Positions 37,185 through 44,627 of a stretch of DNA of 44,627 nt are shown piece after piece. Each line of letters opens with the position of its first letter. The stretch's first letter is position 1. The notes under the pieces are model-generated. The model worked only from the letters and a program-made list of their open reading frames with translations, was not told the DNA's origin and made no database searches. The translations under genes were made by a program, and so were the position numbers. The DNA comes from Acidobacteriota bacterium (GTDB lineage: Bacteria > Acidobacteriota > UBA6911): positions 1-44,627 of the forward strand of contig JAFNAG010000002.1 of NCBI GenBank assembly GCA_017860135.1, read 5' to 3'.

Positions 37185-38213
37185 ATGCGATTGCTGGTGA
37201 CCGGAGGCGCGGGTTTTATCGGCTCGAATTTTGTGCGCGCCGTCGTGTCGCTCCACCCTGACTATCACATCTGCGTCCTCGACAAGCTGACCTACGCAGG
37301 GAACCTCGAGAATCTTGCCGGACTCGAAACCAGTCCGAGGTTCCGGTTCATTCAGGGCGACATCTGCGACCCGGAAACCGTCGGAGAAATACTGAAGAGA
37401 GGCGTGGACGCGGTGGTGAATTTCGCCGCCGAGTCGCATGTGGACCGCAGCATTCTGGATGCGTCGGAGTTCGCGCGAACGAATATCACGGGCACCCTGA
37501 ACCTGCTGCAGGGCTCGCGCAGAGCCGGCGTGGGGCGGTTCCTGCAGATCTCGACGGACGAGGTGTACGGCAGCCTGGGCCCCACCGGCGCTTTTACGGA
37601 GGCAACCCCGCTCGCCCCCAACAGCCCATACGCGGCCAGCAAGGCGGCCGCCGACCTGCTGGTTCGCAGCTATCATCAGACCTACGGTTTCCCCTGCCTG
37701 ATCACCCGCTGCTCGAACAACTACGGCCCGTACCAGTTCCCGGAAAAACTGCTCCCGCTGCTCATCACCAACGCCACGGCCGGAGTGGCTCTGCCGATTT
37801 ACGGGGATGGGCTCTACACCCGCGACTGGATTCATGTCGCGGACCACTGCGCTGCGCTGGACCGGGCACTGCACCTTGGGCGGCCGGGCGAAATTTACAA
37901 CATCGGCGCGCGCCAGGAAAAGACCAACCTCGAGATCGCACGCCTGGTGTTGAGGATCCTCGGGAAGGACGAGAACCTGATCACATTCGTCGCCGACCGG
38001 CCCGGCCACGACCGCCGCTATGCCATCGATCCCGCCAAGATGGAAACCAAACTGGATTGGAAGCCGCAAATCCCCTTTGAAACCGGATTGCGCGGCACCG
38101 TCGAATGGTATCTCCGGAATCCCGCCTGGGTGGAGAATGTGCGCAGCGGCGCCTACCAGACATACTACGAGCGCATGTATCAGAACCGGAGTCGTACCCT
38201 GGCCGAGCTGTGA
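37185..38213 (+). CDS. rmlB: dTDP-glucose 4,6-dehydratase
   Basis: RmlB converts dTDP-glucose to dTDP-4-keto-6-deoxyglucose with bound NAD. The 342-residue extended SDR protein has TGGAGFIGSNF for NAD, LDKLTYAGNLENL typical of this enzyme, STDEVYG, and the catalytic YAASK (Tyr149, Lys153). ATG at 37185 follows AGGAG at 7 bases. It lies 89 bp after rmlA and 12 bp ahead of rmlD. Confidence 0.96.
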   Translation: MRLLVTGGAGFIGSNFVRAVVSLHPDYHICVLDKLTYAGNLENLAGLETSPRFRFIQGDICDPETVGEILKRGVDAVVNFAAESHVDRSILDASEFARTNITGTLNLLQGSRRAGVGRFLQISTDEVYGSLGPTGAFTEATPLAPNSPYAASKAAADLLVRSYHQTYGFPCLITRCSNNYGPYQFPEKLLPLLITNATAGVALPIYGDGLYTRDWIHVADHCAALDRALHLGRPGEIYNIGARQEKTNLEIARLVLRILGKDENLITFVADRPGHDRRYAIDPAKMETKLDWKPQIPFETGLRGTVEWYLRNPAWVENVRSGAYQTYYERMYQNRSRTLAEL

Positions 38214-38225
38214 GGCGATACTCCC

Positions 38226-39074
38226 ATGAGAGTCCTGGTAGTAGGGTCACGCGGCATGCTCGGGACGGACCTGATGGAAGCGTTCTCCCATCACGCACTC
38301 CTGGGTCTGGACCTTCCTGACCTGGATATCACCGACGCACAACAATGCCGCAAACAGGTGTCCGGCTTCCGTCCCGATGTGATTCTCCTGGCCGCTGCCA
38401 TGACCGATGTCGATGATTGCCAGTTGCACGCAGAGGAGGCGGAGCGCGTCAACGGCCAGGGCACAGGAAACATGGCAGAGGCCGCCCGCAGCGCCGGAGC
38501 GCTGCTCGTGCATTACAGCACCGACTACGTTTTTGAAGGGACGCAAAAAGCCGGCTATGAGGAGGATGACCCGCCGAACCCGATAAGCGCATACGGGAGG
38601 TCGAAACTGCACGGCGAGGAACGGGTGCGGGAAACCTGCCCGGAACATCTCATTCTCCGTACATCCTGGCTCTTTGGCTGTCACGGCAAGAACTTCATTC
38701 GGACTATCGTGACGACCGCCGGGCAGGGCCGGCCCCTGCAAGTTGTCGACGACCAGGTGGGAAGCCCCACCTACGCTCGAGACCTGGCGGAGAGGACCGT
38801 CCTGCTGCTGGAATCGTGCTGCCGGGGCACATATCACGTCACGAACAGCGGTTCGTGCTCCTGGTACGAACTCGCACTCCGATCGCTGGCCTGGGCGGGA
38901 ATGGGAGGAACGAAAGTCAAGCCGGTCAAGACCCTCGAGTATCCCCGGCCTGCCCCCCGACCCCCCTGTTCCATCCTCCGGCATGCGCGCATGCAGCGCG
39001 AGGGGTTCCCTCCGATGCGCCCGTGGCAGGAAGCGGTGCGCGATTACATCGGCAGGTGTTTGACTGGTCGCTGA
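38226..39074 (+). CDS. rmlD: dTDP-4-dehydrorhamnose reductase
   Basis: RmlD reduces dTDP-4-keto-L-rhamnose to dTDP-L-rhamnose, the last step. The 282-residue SDR protein has an N-terminal nucleotide-binding VLVVGSRGMLGTDL, YSTDYVFEG and catalytic YGRSK (Tyr123, Lys127). Length is normal. ATG at 38226 has GAGGCG at about 9 bases. Its usual partner rmlC (3,5-epimerase) is not adjacent nor anywhere in the window. Confidence 0.95.
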   Translation: MRVLVVGSRGMLGTDLMEAFSHHALLGLDLPDLDITDAQQCRKQVSGFRPDVILLAAAMTDVDDCQLHAEEAERVNGQGTGNMAEAARSAGALLVHYSTDYVFEGTQKAGYEEDDPPNPISAYGRSKLHGEERVRETCPEHLILRTSWLFGCHGKNFIRTIVTTAGQGRPLQVVDDQVGSPTYARDLAERTVLLLESCCRGTYHVTNSGSCSWYELALRSLAWAGMGGTKVKPVKTLEYPRPAPRPPCSILRHARMQREGFPPMRPWQEAVRDYIGRCLTGR

Positions 39075-39175
39075 CCTGTGATACCTTGTCTCGGGTAAAC
39101 GCAGTCGCGGCTGCCGGCGGGAGCTCATGAGGCGGCGCGCAGCCGTGCGGGACCGGCGGACCTGGATCGGGACAG

Positions 39176-39643
39176 ATGGAAAACAAGAACTCCGGACAAA
39201 AGCTCGTCGCTTCGAACCGGAAAGCATTTCACGATTACTTCATCCTGGACAAGATCGAGGCCGGCATTGTGCTCCTCGGCACGGAGGTGAAGTCGATCCG
39301 GGAGGGCCGGATCAACTTGAAGGACAGCTACGGCATCGTGAAGGATGCCGAACCGTATCTCGTCGGCTGCCACATCAGCCCGTATTCGCACGGCAACCGG
39401 GAGAACCACGATCCTACCCGCACGCGCAAGCTGCTGCTGCATCGCAAGGAGATCCGCAAGCTGATCGGGAAGACGCAGGAAAAAGGCCTGACGCTCGTCC
39501 CGCTTCGGGTGTACCTGGCTCGCGGGCGGGTCAAGGTGGAACTCGGCGTGGCTCGCGGCAAGAAGGACTACGACAAACGGGAAACCGAGCGCCGCAAGGA
39601 AGTGGAACGGGAAACCAGGGCCGCCATGAAAACACGCCGCTAG
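39176..39643 (+). CDS. smpB: SsrA-binding protein SmpB
   Basis: SmpB binds tmRNA and brings it to stalled ribosomes for trans-translation. The 155-residue product has the OB-fold core ([40 protein letters not shown]), [11 protein letters not shown], and the basic tail ([15 protein letters not shown]) that inserts in the mRNA channel. Length is standard. ATG at 39176 has only a weak GGGA upstream. The ssrA gene was not found nearby. Confidence 0.96.
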   Translation: MENKNSGQKLVASNRKAFHDYFILDKIEAGIVLLGTEVKSIREGRINLKDSYGIVKDAEPYLVGCHISPYSHGNRENHDPTRTRKLLLHRKEIRKLIGKTQEKGLTLVPLRVYLARGRVKVELGVARGKKDYDKRETERRKEVERETRAAMKTRR

Positions 39644-39746
39644 CGGAAAGAAACTTGCGGATCACGAATTTCAGCCGCCCGGCAGACTTCCGCCGACTGC
39701 CGCGCCGGCAGTGCCGCTTCGCACCTGAACCAGACCGGGAGAATGC

Positions 39747-41258
39747 ATGCGTATCAAGTTCCAGAACCGCCCTTTCGCCGCAATCGATTGCGATCTGCTT
39801 GCCTACCCGATGTTCGAAGAGGAGACATCGGGCAAGCCTGCCTTCAAAACTCTGGAGGGAGCAACCGATGGGATTGTTTCCGCGGTCCTGTCCGGAGGGG
39901 AGTTCAAGCCGGAGCTTCACCGGACCTGTCTCATCCACCGCCCGAAACGGCTGAAGGCACGGCGGCTGCTACTGATCGGAGCGGGGAAGGAGAGCGAGTT
40001 CACCCTTGCCCGGTTGAGGGAAGTTGCAGGCGTGGCGGCGCGGCGCGCACGGGCAGCGCATGCCGTGAAGACCGCATTCCTCATGCGCGGGGATTTCTCC
40101 GGATCGGAATCAGCACACGCCGCAGCCGACGGGACGTTATACGGGAATTACGAATCCGAGATGTACAAAACCCGCGACATCGAAACGCAGGACCTCGAGG
40201 AAGTCGTATTGCTGGCGGAAAACAAAGTCCGGACTCACGAGGCGGAAGAAGGCGCCCGGCAGGGCATAATCATCGGCACCGCGGTGAATTTCGCCCGCAC
40301 CCTCGCCAACGAGCCGGCGAATGTGCTGACGCCGGGACAGCTTGCGGAGCGTGCGGCCACTGCCGGAGAGAGGGCCGGGCTGGAGGTCCGGATCCTGGAG
40401 CGAGAGGACATGGAGAAGCTCGGCATGAACGCTCTCCTGGCAGTCAGCAGTGGAAGCGAACAGCCGCCTAAGCTCATCGTCCTGCGCATTCCGGGCCGGC
40501 AACCAGTGAAAGGGGCTCCCGTCTTCGCGCTCGTCGGCAAAGGAGTCACTTTCGACAGCGGCGGGATCTCGATCAAACCTTCGGAAAAGATGGAGGAAAT
40601 GAAAGCCGACATGGCCGGGGGAGCGGCCGTGATCGCCGCCATGACCGCGCTTGCCCAAATCCGGCCCAGGCACGCGGTCATCGGCCTTGTCCCCTCAGTG
40701 GAGAACCTTCCCAGCGGCAAGGCGGCCAAACCGGGCGACATCGTAAAGTCCTACCTGGGAAAGACGATTGAAATCATCAACACCGATGCCGAAGGACGCC
40801 TGATCCTGGCGGACGCCCTGGCGTATGCACGCACCCTCGGCGCCACCCGCCTCGTCGACATCGCCACCCTCACCGGAGCCTGCGTCATCGCGTTGGGTCA
40901 TGTCAATGCCGGCATGATGGGAACGGATCAGGAAATCCTGGAGCACCTCCGCAACAGCGCGCGCTTCACCGGAGAAAAACTCTGGCAGCTGCCGCTGGAC
41001 GAAGAGTACCGCAAGGCGATCCGGAGTCCGATCGCCGACGTCAAAAATGTCGGGGATCGCTCCGCAGGCGCTATTACCGCAGCCAAGTTCCTGCAGGAAT
41101 TCGTGGAGGAGACCCCCTGGGTGCACATAGATATCGCCGGCGTAGACCTCTGCCACGACGAGCAGCCTTTCTCGGCCAAAGGCGCCACGGGATTCGGCGT
41201 GCGCTCCCTGGTGCATCTGCTGACCCGGTGCGGGCTGAGTGGAACCGGCGGGAAATGA
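39747..41258 (+). CDS. pepA: Leucyl aminopeptidase (M17, PepA)
   Basis: This cytosolic two-metal aminopeptidase trims N-terminal residues from peptides and in some bacteria also binds DNA. The 503-residue protein has VGKGVTFDSGGISIKP (Lys265, Asp270), MKADMAGGAAV, and the signature NTDAEGRL (345-352) with metal ligands Asp347 and Glu349 and catalytic Arg351. ATG at 39747 follows GGGAG at 5 bases. It converges on the Hfq-like gene across a structured 100-bp gap. Confidence 0.96.
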   Translation: MRIKFQNRPFAAIDCDLLAYPMFEEETSGKPAFKTLEGATDGIVSAVLSGGEFKPELHRTCLIHRPKRLKARRLLLIGAGKESEFTLARLREVAGVAARRARAAHAVKTAFLMRGDFSGSESAHAAADGTLYGNYESEMYKTRDIETQDLEEVVLLAENKVRTHEAEEGARQGIIIGTAVNFARTLANEPANVLTPGQLAERAATAGERAGLEVRILEREDMEKLGMNALLAVSSGSEQPPKLIVLRIPGRQPVKGAPVFALVGKGVTFDSGGISIKPSEKMEEMKADMAGGAAVIAAMTALAQIRPRHAVIGLVPSVENLPSGKAAKPGDIVKSYLGKTIEIINTDAEGRLILADALAYARTLGATRLVDIATLTGACVIALGHVNAGMMGTDQEILEHLRNSARFTGEKLWQLPLDEEYRKAIRSPIADVKNVGDRSAGAITAAKFLQEFVEETPWVHIDIAGVDLCHDEQPFSAKGATGFGVRSLVHLLTRCGLSGTGGK

Positions 41259-41274
41259 CGTTTGCTGCGGCGCG

Positions 41275-41347
41275 AGGGGCTCGCTTTCATCCTCAACGAG
41301 GGCAGGAAACCATATCGGTTATCCGGCCCTCGAAGCGGGGAGCCCCT
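41275..41347. terminator. Nested stem-loop between convergent pepA and Hfq-like gene
   Basis: Outer arms AGGGGCTCGC (from 41275) and GGGGAGCCCCT (ending 41347) pair with small bulges. Inner arms CGAGGGC (41297-41303) and GCCCTCG (41326-41332) pair perfectly. It ends 11 bases before the Hfq-like stop and begins 16 bases after pepA. Position fits a bidirectional terminator; there is no T-tract on either strand, so the call is tentative. Confidence 0.5.
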
Positions 41348-41358
41348 GGAATCAACAC

Positions 41359-41697
41359 CTACTCCAGATCCACATCGTCTGGTTCCTGGTCGCTGTCCTG
41401 ATCCTCATTCTGTTTGTACATGTATTTGATGACATGCTTGAGAATCAGCAGGTTAGGACCATCCTGCCTGTGCACTTTGATGCAGCTGCGGTCGTACCAC
41501 TCGATGACCCCCCGTATCTCCTCGCCGTCGATCAGCTTGACAACCATCGGAGTCTTGGCTGCCATCTGCTTGATGTAGTAATAGTTCTCCGCATTGGTTA
41601 CATCCGGAGGCACTCGTTTTCGTGGCGCGGCATTGTATCGGGGCATCTGATCCTTGATCTCAGAGAGGCTGGGGCGGATCAGTTTTCGATTTACCAT
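41359..41697 (-). CDS. Hfq-like RNA-binding protein with N- and C-terminal extensions
   Basis: The 112-residue product has a central Sm-like segment: [29 protein letters not shown] (Sm1-like, as VTVFLVNGVKLQGVIESFD of Hfq), then [10 protein letters not shown] as Sm2 (KHAI in E. coli Hfq). It is preceded by about 43 basic residues ([15 protein letters not shown]...) and followed by an acidic tail ([16 protein letters not shown]). Typical Hfq has almost nothing before Sm1. Hfq hexamers pair small RNAs with mRNAs. Sequence shows the fold, but RNA-binding residues are not conserved well enough to be sure of the same role. ATG at 41697 follows AGGGGAG at about 9 bases. Confidence 0.8.
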   Translation of the reverse strand: MVNRKLIRPSLSEIKDQMPRYNAAPRKRVPPDVTNAENYYYIKQMAAKTPMVVKLIDGEEIRGVIEWYDRSCIKVHRQDGPNLLILKHVIKYMYKQNEDQDSDQEPDDVDLE

Positions 41698-41845
41698 GAA
41701 TGCTTTCTCCCCTGGAAACAATGGTGAAACCCGACTCAGTTTTTATTTATCGCAAAAGCAATACGCATCACCAAAATGAATCCATCAACGATTGGGTTTT
41801 TTCGGAAAAGCCGAATTGCTAGAATATTATCGGAAGGATGATTCT

Positions 41846-41874
41846 TTGACAAGAAAATTAAGCATTCTTATTTG
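41846..41874 (+). promoter_or_regulatory. Candidate promoter for the TPR protein
   Basis: TTGACA (41846-41851), 17 bases, TATTTG (41869-41874). The -35 is perfect and the -10 poor. It lies in an AT-rich divergent spacer (41698-41930) and 57 bases before the TPR gene. No clear minus-strand promoter for the Hfq-like gene was found in the same spacer. Confidence 0.4.
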
Positions 41875-41930
41875 ATCTTAATACATCCCTGTCGTCCTGA
41901 TTTTTCGGGGCGCACAGCACAGGAGTTATG

Positions 41931-42383
41931 ATGCGGCGCAGATTGATCATCCCTTGTTTCTGGATTCCGGCTTTTCTCGCCTTTGCCGGCACCGTATCCT
42001 CTCAGGACCCACCGCGGAAGCCGCCGAAACTCATCCGCGACACCGGAGTTGCAGAAGGGAAGACCGATGCAGAAACGGCGAAGAAGAAAGAATTCAATCC
42101 CATGCTTGCCGAGGAAAATCTCCAAATCGGCAACTTCTACTATAAGCGTGGGAATTATCCGGCCGCCCTTGAGCGCTACCGAGACGCCGTGGAGTATCAG
42201 CCGAACCTGATCGCTGCCCGGGACGCAATGGGCCGCGCCGTCGAGAGACTCGGGCGCGATCACGAAAAAAAGAGGGAAACAGACAAGGCCCTGGCCTTGT
42301 ACAAGGAGTTCCTGGCCTTGTTCCCCGATGCCCCGAAATCCGCCGAATTCAAATCCAAGATCGCATCGCTGGAAAAGAAGTAA
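41931..42383 (+). CDS. Secreted TPR-repeat protein
   Basis: The 150-residue product has a signal peptide (RRRLIIPCFWIPAFLAFAGTVSS) with no lipobox cysteine at the cleavage site, a Lys/Pro-rich linker, and then two TPR-like helical pairs. These are EENLQIGNFYYKRGNYPAALERYRDAVEYQP and the related DKALALYKEFLALFP (only parts shown match the consensus GNYPAALERY). It resembles short BamD/YbgF-like helpers, but no family is certain. Tandem ATG codons at 41928 and 41931 occur; the second is better spaced from AGGAG. Confidence 0.75.
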   Translation: MRRRLIIPCFWIPAFLAFAGTVSSQDPPRKPPKLIRDTGVAEGKTDAETAKKKEFNPMLAEENLQIGNFYYKRGNYPAALERYRDAVEYQPNLIAARDAMGRAVERLGRDHEKKRETDKALALYKEFLALFPDAPKSAEFKSKIASLEKK

Positions 42384-42386
42384 TCG

Positions 42387-42416
42387 AATTCGGAATGGGG
42401 AATCCCCATTCGAAAT
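42387..42416. repeat. Palindrome between the TPR gene and holB
   Basis: AATGGGGA (42394-42401) and TCCCCATT (42403-42410) pair around one base, with outer TTCG/CGAA pairing and a one-base bulge. Repeated text CGCATTCCGCATTCGA follows at 42429-42444. The element lies in the 72-bp convergent gap and may end both transcripts, though no T-tract is present. Confidence 0.6.
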
Positions 42417-42455
42417 TCGAAGACTTCCGCATTCCGCATTCGAAAGATCCCGCAT

Positions 42456-43445
42456 TCAGGAGCGGAGCGCGGCCAGAAACAGGGCTTCCAGGGCGAGCTG
42501 GCGGTTGATGTTCAGCTGGAGGACACCTCTGAGGTTTTTCACTGCGTCGATGGCGGCAAGGACGGCAGCGCGGGGCGCTGTTTCTGCCAGGCCCGCCAGG
42601 GCGGGAATGATATCGCGCTGGCACATGCGCCGGGGTGCGGTCTGGGCATAGTAGACATCCTGAAGCAACGTTGCCGTCATGTCGAGCCAAGCCTGGAAAA
42701 GCTCCTTGTCCTTCACGACCGCTGCAGCCAACGTGCTGGCCTGTGAAAACTCTTCGCGCCGCAGCAGGAGGGAGACGAATCGAAGGGACTGATCGCGCAC
42801 CTCGCGATTCTGTGCCACGTCGAATGTGAGGGCAGCTCCCAGGCTGCCGTTGCTGAAGGCTGCAGCCATCCGCGCGTCTTCGGGCGAGCGGCCCGCATTG
42901 CCTGCCAGGTAATTGCTGATCTCTTCCTCCGGAACCGGACCGAACTGCAGCAGGCGCGCTCGCGATCGGATCGTGGTCAGCAGAGCATAGGGTTTCTGGG
43001 TCACCAGGATGAGAATGGTACGGCTTGGGGGTTCCTCAAGGGTTTTCAGCAGGCAATTTGCCGCCTCGGCCCGCATCCTGTCGGCGCCGTCAAAGATCAC
43101 CACGCGATAACGCGCTTCAAACGGCTGGTAGGCGATCTCCGCGATCAGATCGCGCACCTGGTCGATCTTGATGAATGCGCCATCGGGCTGAACCAGGCGA
43201 ACATCGGGATGTGTGCCCAGCATGATCTTGCGGCAGCTCATACAATCGTCGCACGCGTCCCCCTTGGCGGTCTGGAGGCAATTCAGCTGCTGTGCCAGCA
43301 GCAATCCGAGTGTCCGCTTCCCCACCCCTTCCGGGCCTGCGAAGATCAGAGCGTGCGGCAGGCGGTCCTGCGCCACAGCCCGGAGCAGTATTTTCACGAC
43401 CGGGCGGTTGCCGATGAAGGAGTGAAAACTCAAAGGGGCTTTCAT
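42456..43445 (-). CDS. holB: DNA polymerase III subunit delta prime
   Basis: Delta prime is a clamp-loader subunit of the replicative polymerase. The 329-residue AAA+ protein has the P-loop-like GPEGVGKRT (37-45), a four-cysteine zinc module (Cys56, Cys65, Cys68, Cys71), and NCLLKTLEEPPSRTILILVT with the sensor region TIRSR. ATG at 43445 overlaps the tmk stop by 4 nt (ATGA), fixing the start; the frame open to 44003 runs through tmk. The tmk-holB pair is common in bacteria. Confidence 0.95.
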   Translation of the reverse strand: MKAPLSFHSFIGNRPVVKILLRAVAQDRLPHALIFAGPEGVGKRTLGLLLAQQLNCLQTAKGDACDDCMSCRKIMLGTHPDVRLVQPDGAFIKIDQVRDLIAEIAYQPFEARYRVVIFDGADRMRAEAANCLLKTLEEPPSRTILILVTQKPYALLTTIRSRARLLQFGPVPEEEISNYLAGNAGRSPEDARMAAAFSNGSLGAALTFDVAQNREVRDQSLRFVSLLLRREEFSQASTLAAAVVKDKELFQAWLDMTATLLQDVYYAQTAPRRMCQRDIIPALAGLAETAPRAAVLAAIDAVKNLRGVLQLNINRQLALEALFLAALRS

Positions 43446-44092
43446 GGCCCAGCCTCGCAGGCGCCGGCGAACCACGATGCGAGCAGCAGTTCGATCCGTG
43501 CAAAGACCTCCCGGGGTGTTCCTCCTCCGTCGATGATCCGAAACCGTTCCGGAGCCGCCCTGGCAAGAGTCAGGTAGGCTTCGCGCACGTCGCGGTGAAA
43601 GGCAACATCTTCGGCTTCGAATCTCCCCTCCGATCCGGCAGCTCCCCCGGCATGATTTCGTGCGCGGGCGCGGGCGAGCCCGATTTCGGGTGCCAAGTCG
43701 AGCAGAATGGTCCTGTCGGGTTCTCGGATCCCCAGCAGGGTTACCATCGCTTCGATTGTCTCCGCCGGCACACGCCTGGCTGCACCCTGATATGCACGGG
43801 TTGCATCGAGGTAACGGTCCGACAGCACCGTAATGCCGAGTTTCAGCGAAGGTTCGATCACCTCGTGCAGGTGCTGATAGCGGTCTGCGAGATAGAGCAG
43901 CAGTTCGCTCACGGGTTCGCGAGGCGGCCCTCCCGCATGGAGCAGTACCTGTCTCAGGGCGGCCCCGAACGGAGTGCCGCCCGGCTCCCGGGTTCGCAGG
44001 CAAGGCACGCCTTTCGCCTTGAGAAAGGCCTCGGCGTACCCGATCTGCAGGCTCTTGCCGGATCCTTCGATGCCTTCAAATGTGACGAACAT
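43442..44092 (-). CDS. tmk: Thymidylate kinase
   Basis: It phosphorylates dTMP to dTDP. The 216-residue protein has the P-loop FEGIEGSGKS (5-14), REPGGTP, and the DRY/LID-region SDRYLDATRAYQG. Length is normal. ATG at 44092 begins the conserved core. It also supplies dTTP used by rmlA. First gene of tmk-holB, divergent from the YggS-like gene. Confidence 0.96.
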   Translation of the reverse strand: MFVTFEGIEGSGKSLQIGYAEAFLKAKGVPCLRTREPGGTPFGAALRQVLLHAGGPPREPVSELLLYLADRYQHLHEVIEPSLKLGITVLSDRYLDATRAYQGAARRVPAETIEAMVTLLGIREPDRTILLDLAPEIGLARARARNHAGGAAGSEGRFEAEDVAFHRDVREAYLTLARAAPERFRIIDGGGTPREVFARIELLLASWFAGACEAGP

Positions 44093-44101
44093 GACCCGTT
44101 C

Positions 44102-44130
44102 TTGTGTGAAATGGGAATTACTTCTACAAT
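44102..44130 (+). promoter_or_regulatory. Candidate promoter for the YggS-like gene
   Basis: TTGTGT (44102-44107), exactly 17 bases, TACAAT (44125-44130). The -10 is 5/6 and the -35 only 3/6. It would give a leader of about 64 nt. The divergent spacer to tmk is 108 bp. Confidence 0.45.
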
Positions 44131-44200
44131 GGTCCCGGAAAAACGGGGCCGCAGGCAGATTAACAAACGGCAGGGTGCGTGGCAACCGGGATGTCTTGAG

Positions 44201-44627
44201 ATGATCACGATCGAGAGCAACCTGCAGGAAATTCGAGATCGGTTGTCGGCCGCAGCCAGGCGCTGCGGGCGGCAGCCCGAGGAAATCACACTGGTGGCAG
44301 TCGGCAAGAATTTTCCCGCGGATTTCCTCTCGGCCGCCATCAAGGCCGGGCAATGCCATTTCGGCGAGAACCGCGTTCAGGAAGCCGAATCCAAAATCCC
44401 GCAATTCCGCTCCACGCCAAACCTCACCTGGCACATGATCGGCCACCTGCAGTCGAACAAGGCCCACCGGGCTGCCGAGCTGTTTGACGTCATCCAAACC
44501 GTCGACAGTGTCAAACTCGCCCGCAAACTCGGCGAGGCATGCGCCGACCTCGGGAAAAACCTGTCGGTGCTGATCCAGGTAGATCTCGGGCAGGAGGAAA
44601 CCAAGTTCGGCGCCGATCGCAGCCAGG
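44201..44627 (+). CDS. YggS/PLPBP-family pyridoxal phosphate protein (partial)
   Basis: The first 142 codons are present and the gene runs off the right edge. It reads MITIESNLQEIRDRL, then LVAVGKNFPADFL with the PLP-binding lysine, FGENRVQEAESK, WHMIGHLQSNKAHRA and IQTVDSVKLARKL. These are all characteristic of the YggS/YlmE group, which keeps free PLP and amino acid pools in balance. The usual text before the lysine is AVSKTKP or AVTK; here it is AVGKNFP. ATG at 44201 has no strong ribosome binding site. Confidence 0.93.
   Translation, partial: MITIESNLQEIRDRLSAAARRCGRQPEEITLVAVGKNFPADFLSAAIKAGQCHFGENRVQEAESKIPQFRSTPNLTWHMIGHLQSNKAHRAAELFDVIQTVDSVKLARKLGEACADLGKNLSVLIQVDLGQEETKFGADRSQ

Overview
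The window (about 60% GC by eye, protein-dense, no tRNA or rRNA seen) looks like a chromosomal segment of an environmental bacterium. It is most likely an Acidobacteriota member or a close relative. Pointers to this are a secreted GWxTD-domain protein, a fused glutamate formimidoyltransferase/cyclodeaminase next to hutI, a GH57/glucan phosphorylase/galT/glgA glycogen block, an extended Hfq-like protein and many different intergenic dyad repeats. The lineage call is inference; no rRNA or database comparison was available. I saw no prophage, CRISPR array, transposase or insertion sequence.

Layout. 1-2223 (minus): rimP-nusA with a promoter and a terminator-like leader hairpin; infB is expected beyond the left edge. 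2438-7285 (minus): a four-gene operon for a Gld-like ABC exporter (ATPase, permease, GldG-like auxiliary protein, DUF4340 protein) with its own promoter. 7968-9611 (plus): the primary sigma factor, converging through a strong stem-loop on an HU gene (minus) that starts with TTG. 10288-17433 (plus): glycogen/alpha-glucan block with a GH57 enzyme, glucan phosphorylase, a GalT-family nucleotidyltransferase and glycogen synthase. 17454-25556: mixed metabolism and envelope genes (glutaryl-CoA dehydrogenase-like enzyme, serine beta-lactamase-like hydrolase, a small four-cysteine protein, glycerate 2-kinase, AI-2E-family permease, Cys/Met-metabolism PLP enzyme, a YtxH/DUF948-like pair). 25635-31919 (minus): late histidine catabolism (hutI overlapping ftcD), a response regulator-PP2C phosphatase, a DHH phosphoesterase and a short/branched-chain acyl-CoA dehydrogenase. 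32288-39074 (plus): a perfect consensus sigma-70 promoter driving the GWxTD protein, two family-2 glycosyltransferases, then rmlA-rmlB-rmlD for dTDP-L-rhamnose without rmlC. 39176-44627: smpB, pepA, an Hfq-like gene, a TPR protein, tmk-holB and the start of a YggS-type PLP protein.

How the parts fit. The glycogen block can make glucan (GlgA) and degrade it (GlgP, GH57), with GalT possibly linking hexose-1-phosphates to nucleotide sugars. The rhamnose and glycosyltransferase genes point to a rhamnose-containing surface polysaccharide. Several operons are tightly packed with 1-4 nt stop/start overlaps (permease/GldG-like, hutI/ftcD, tmk/holB). Where promoters can be read they are sigma-70-like with 17-nt spacers, which fits the RpoD encoded here. 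The most unusual feature is the non-coding layer: at least seven unrelated dyad or direct-repeat families in about 45 kb, several resembling REP elements, and no transposase in view.
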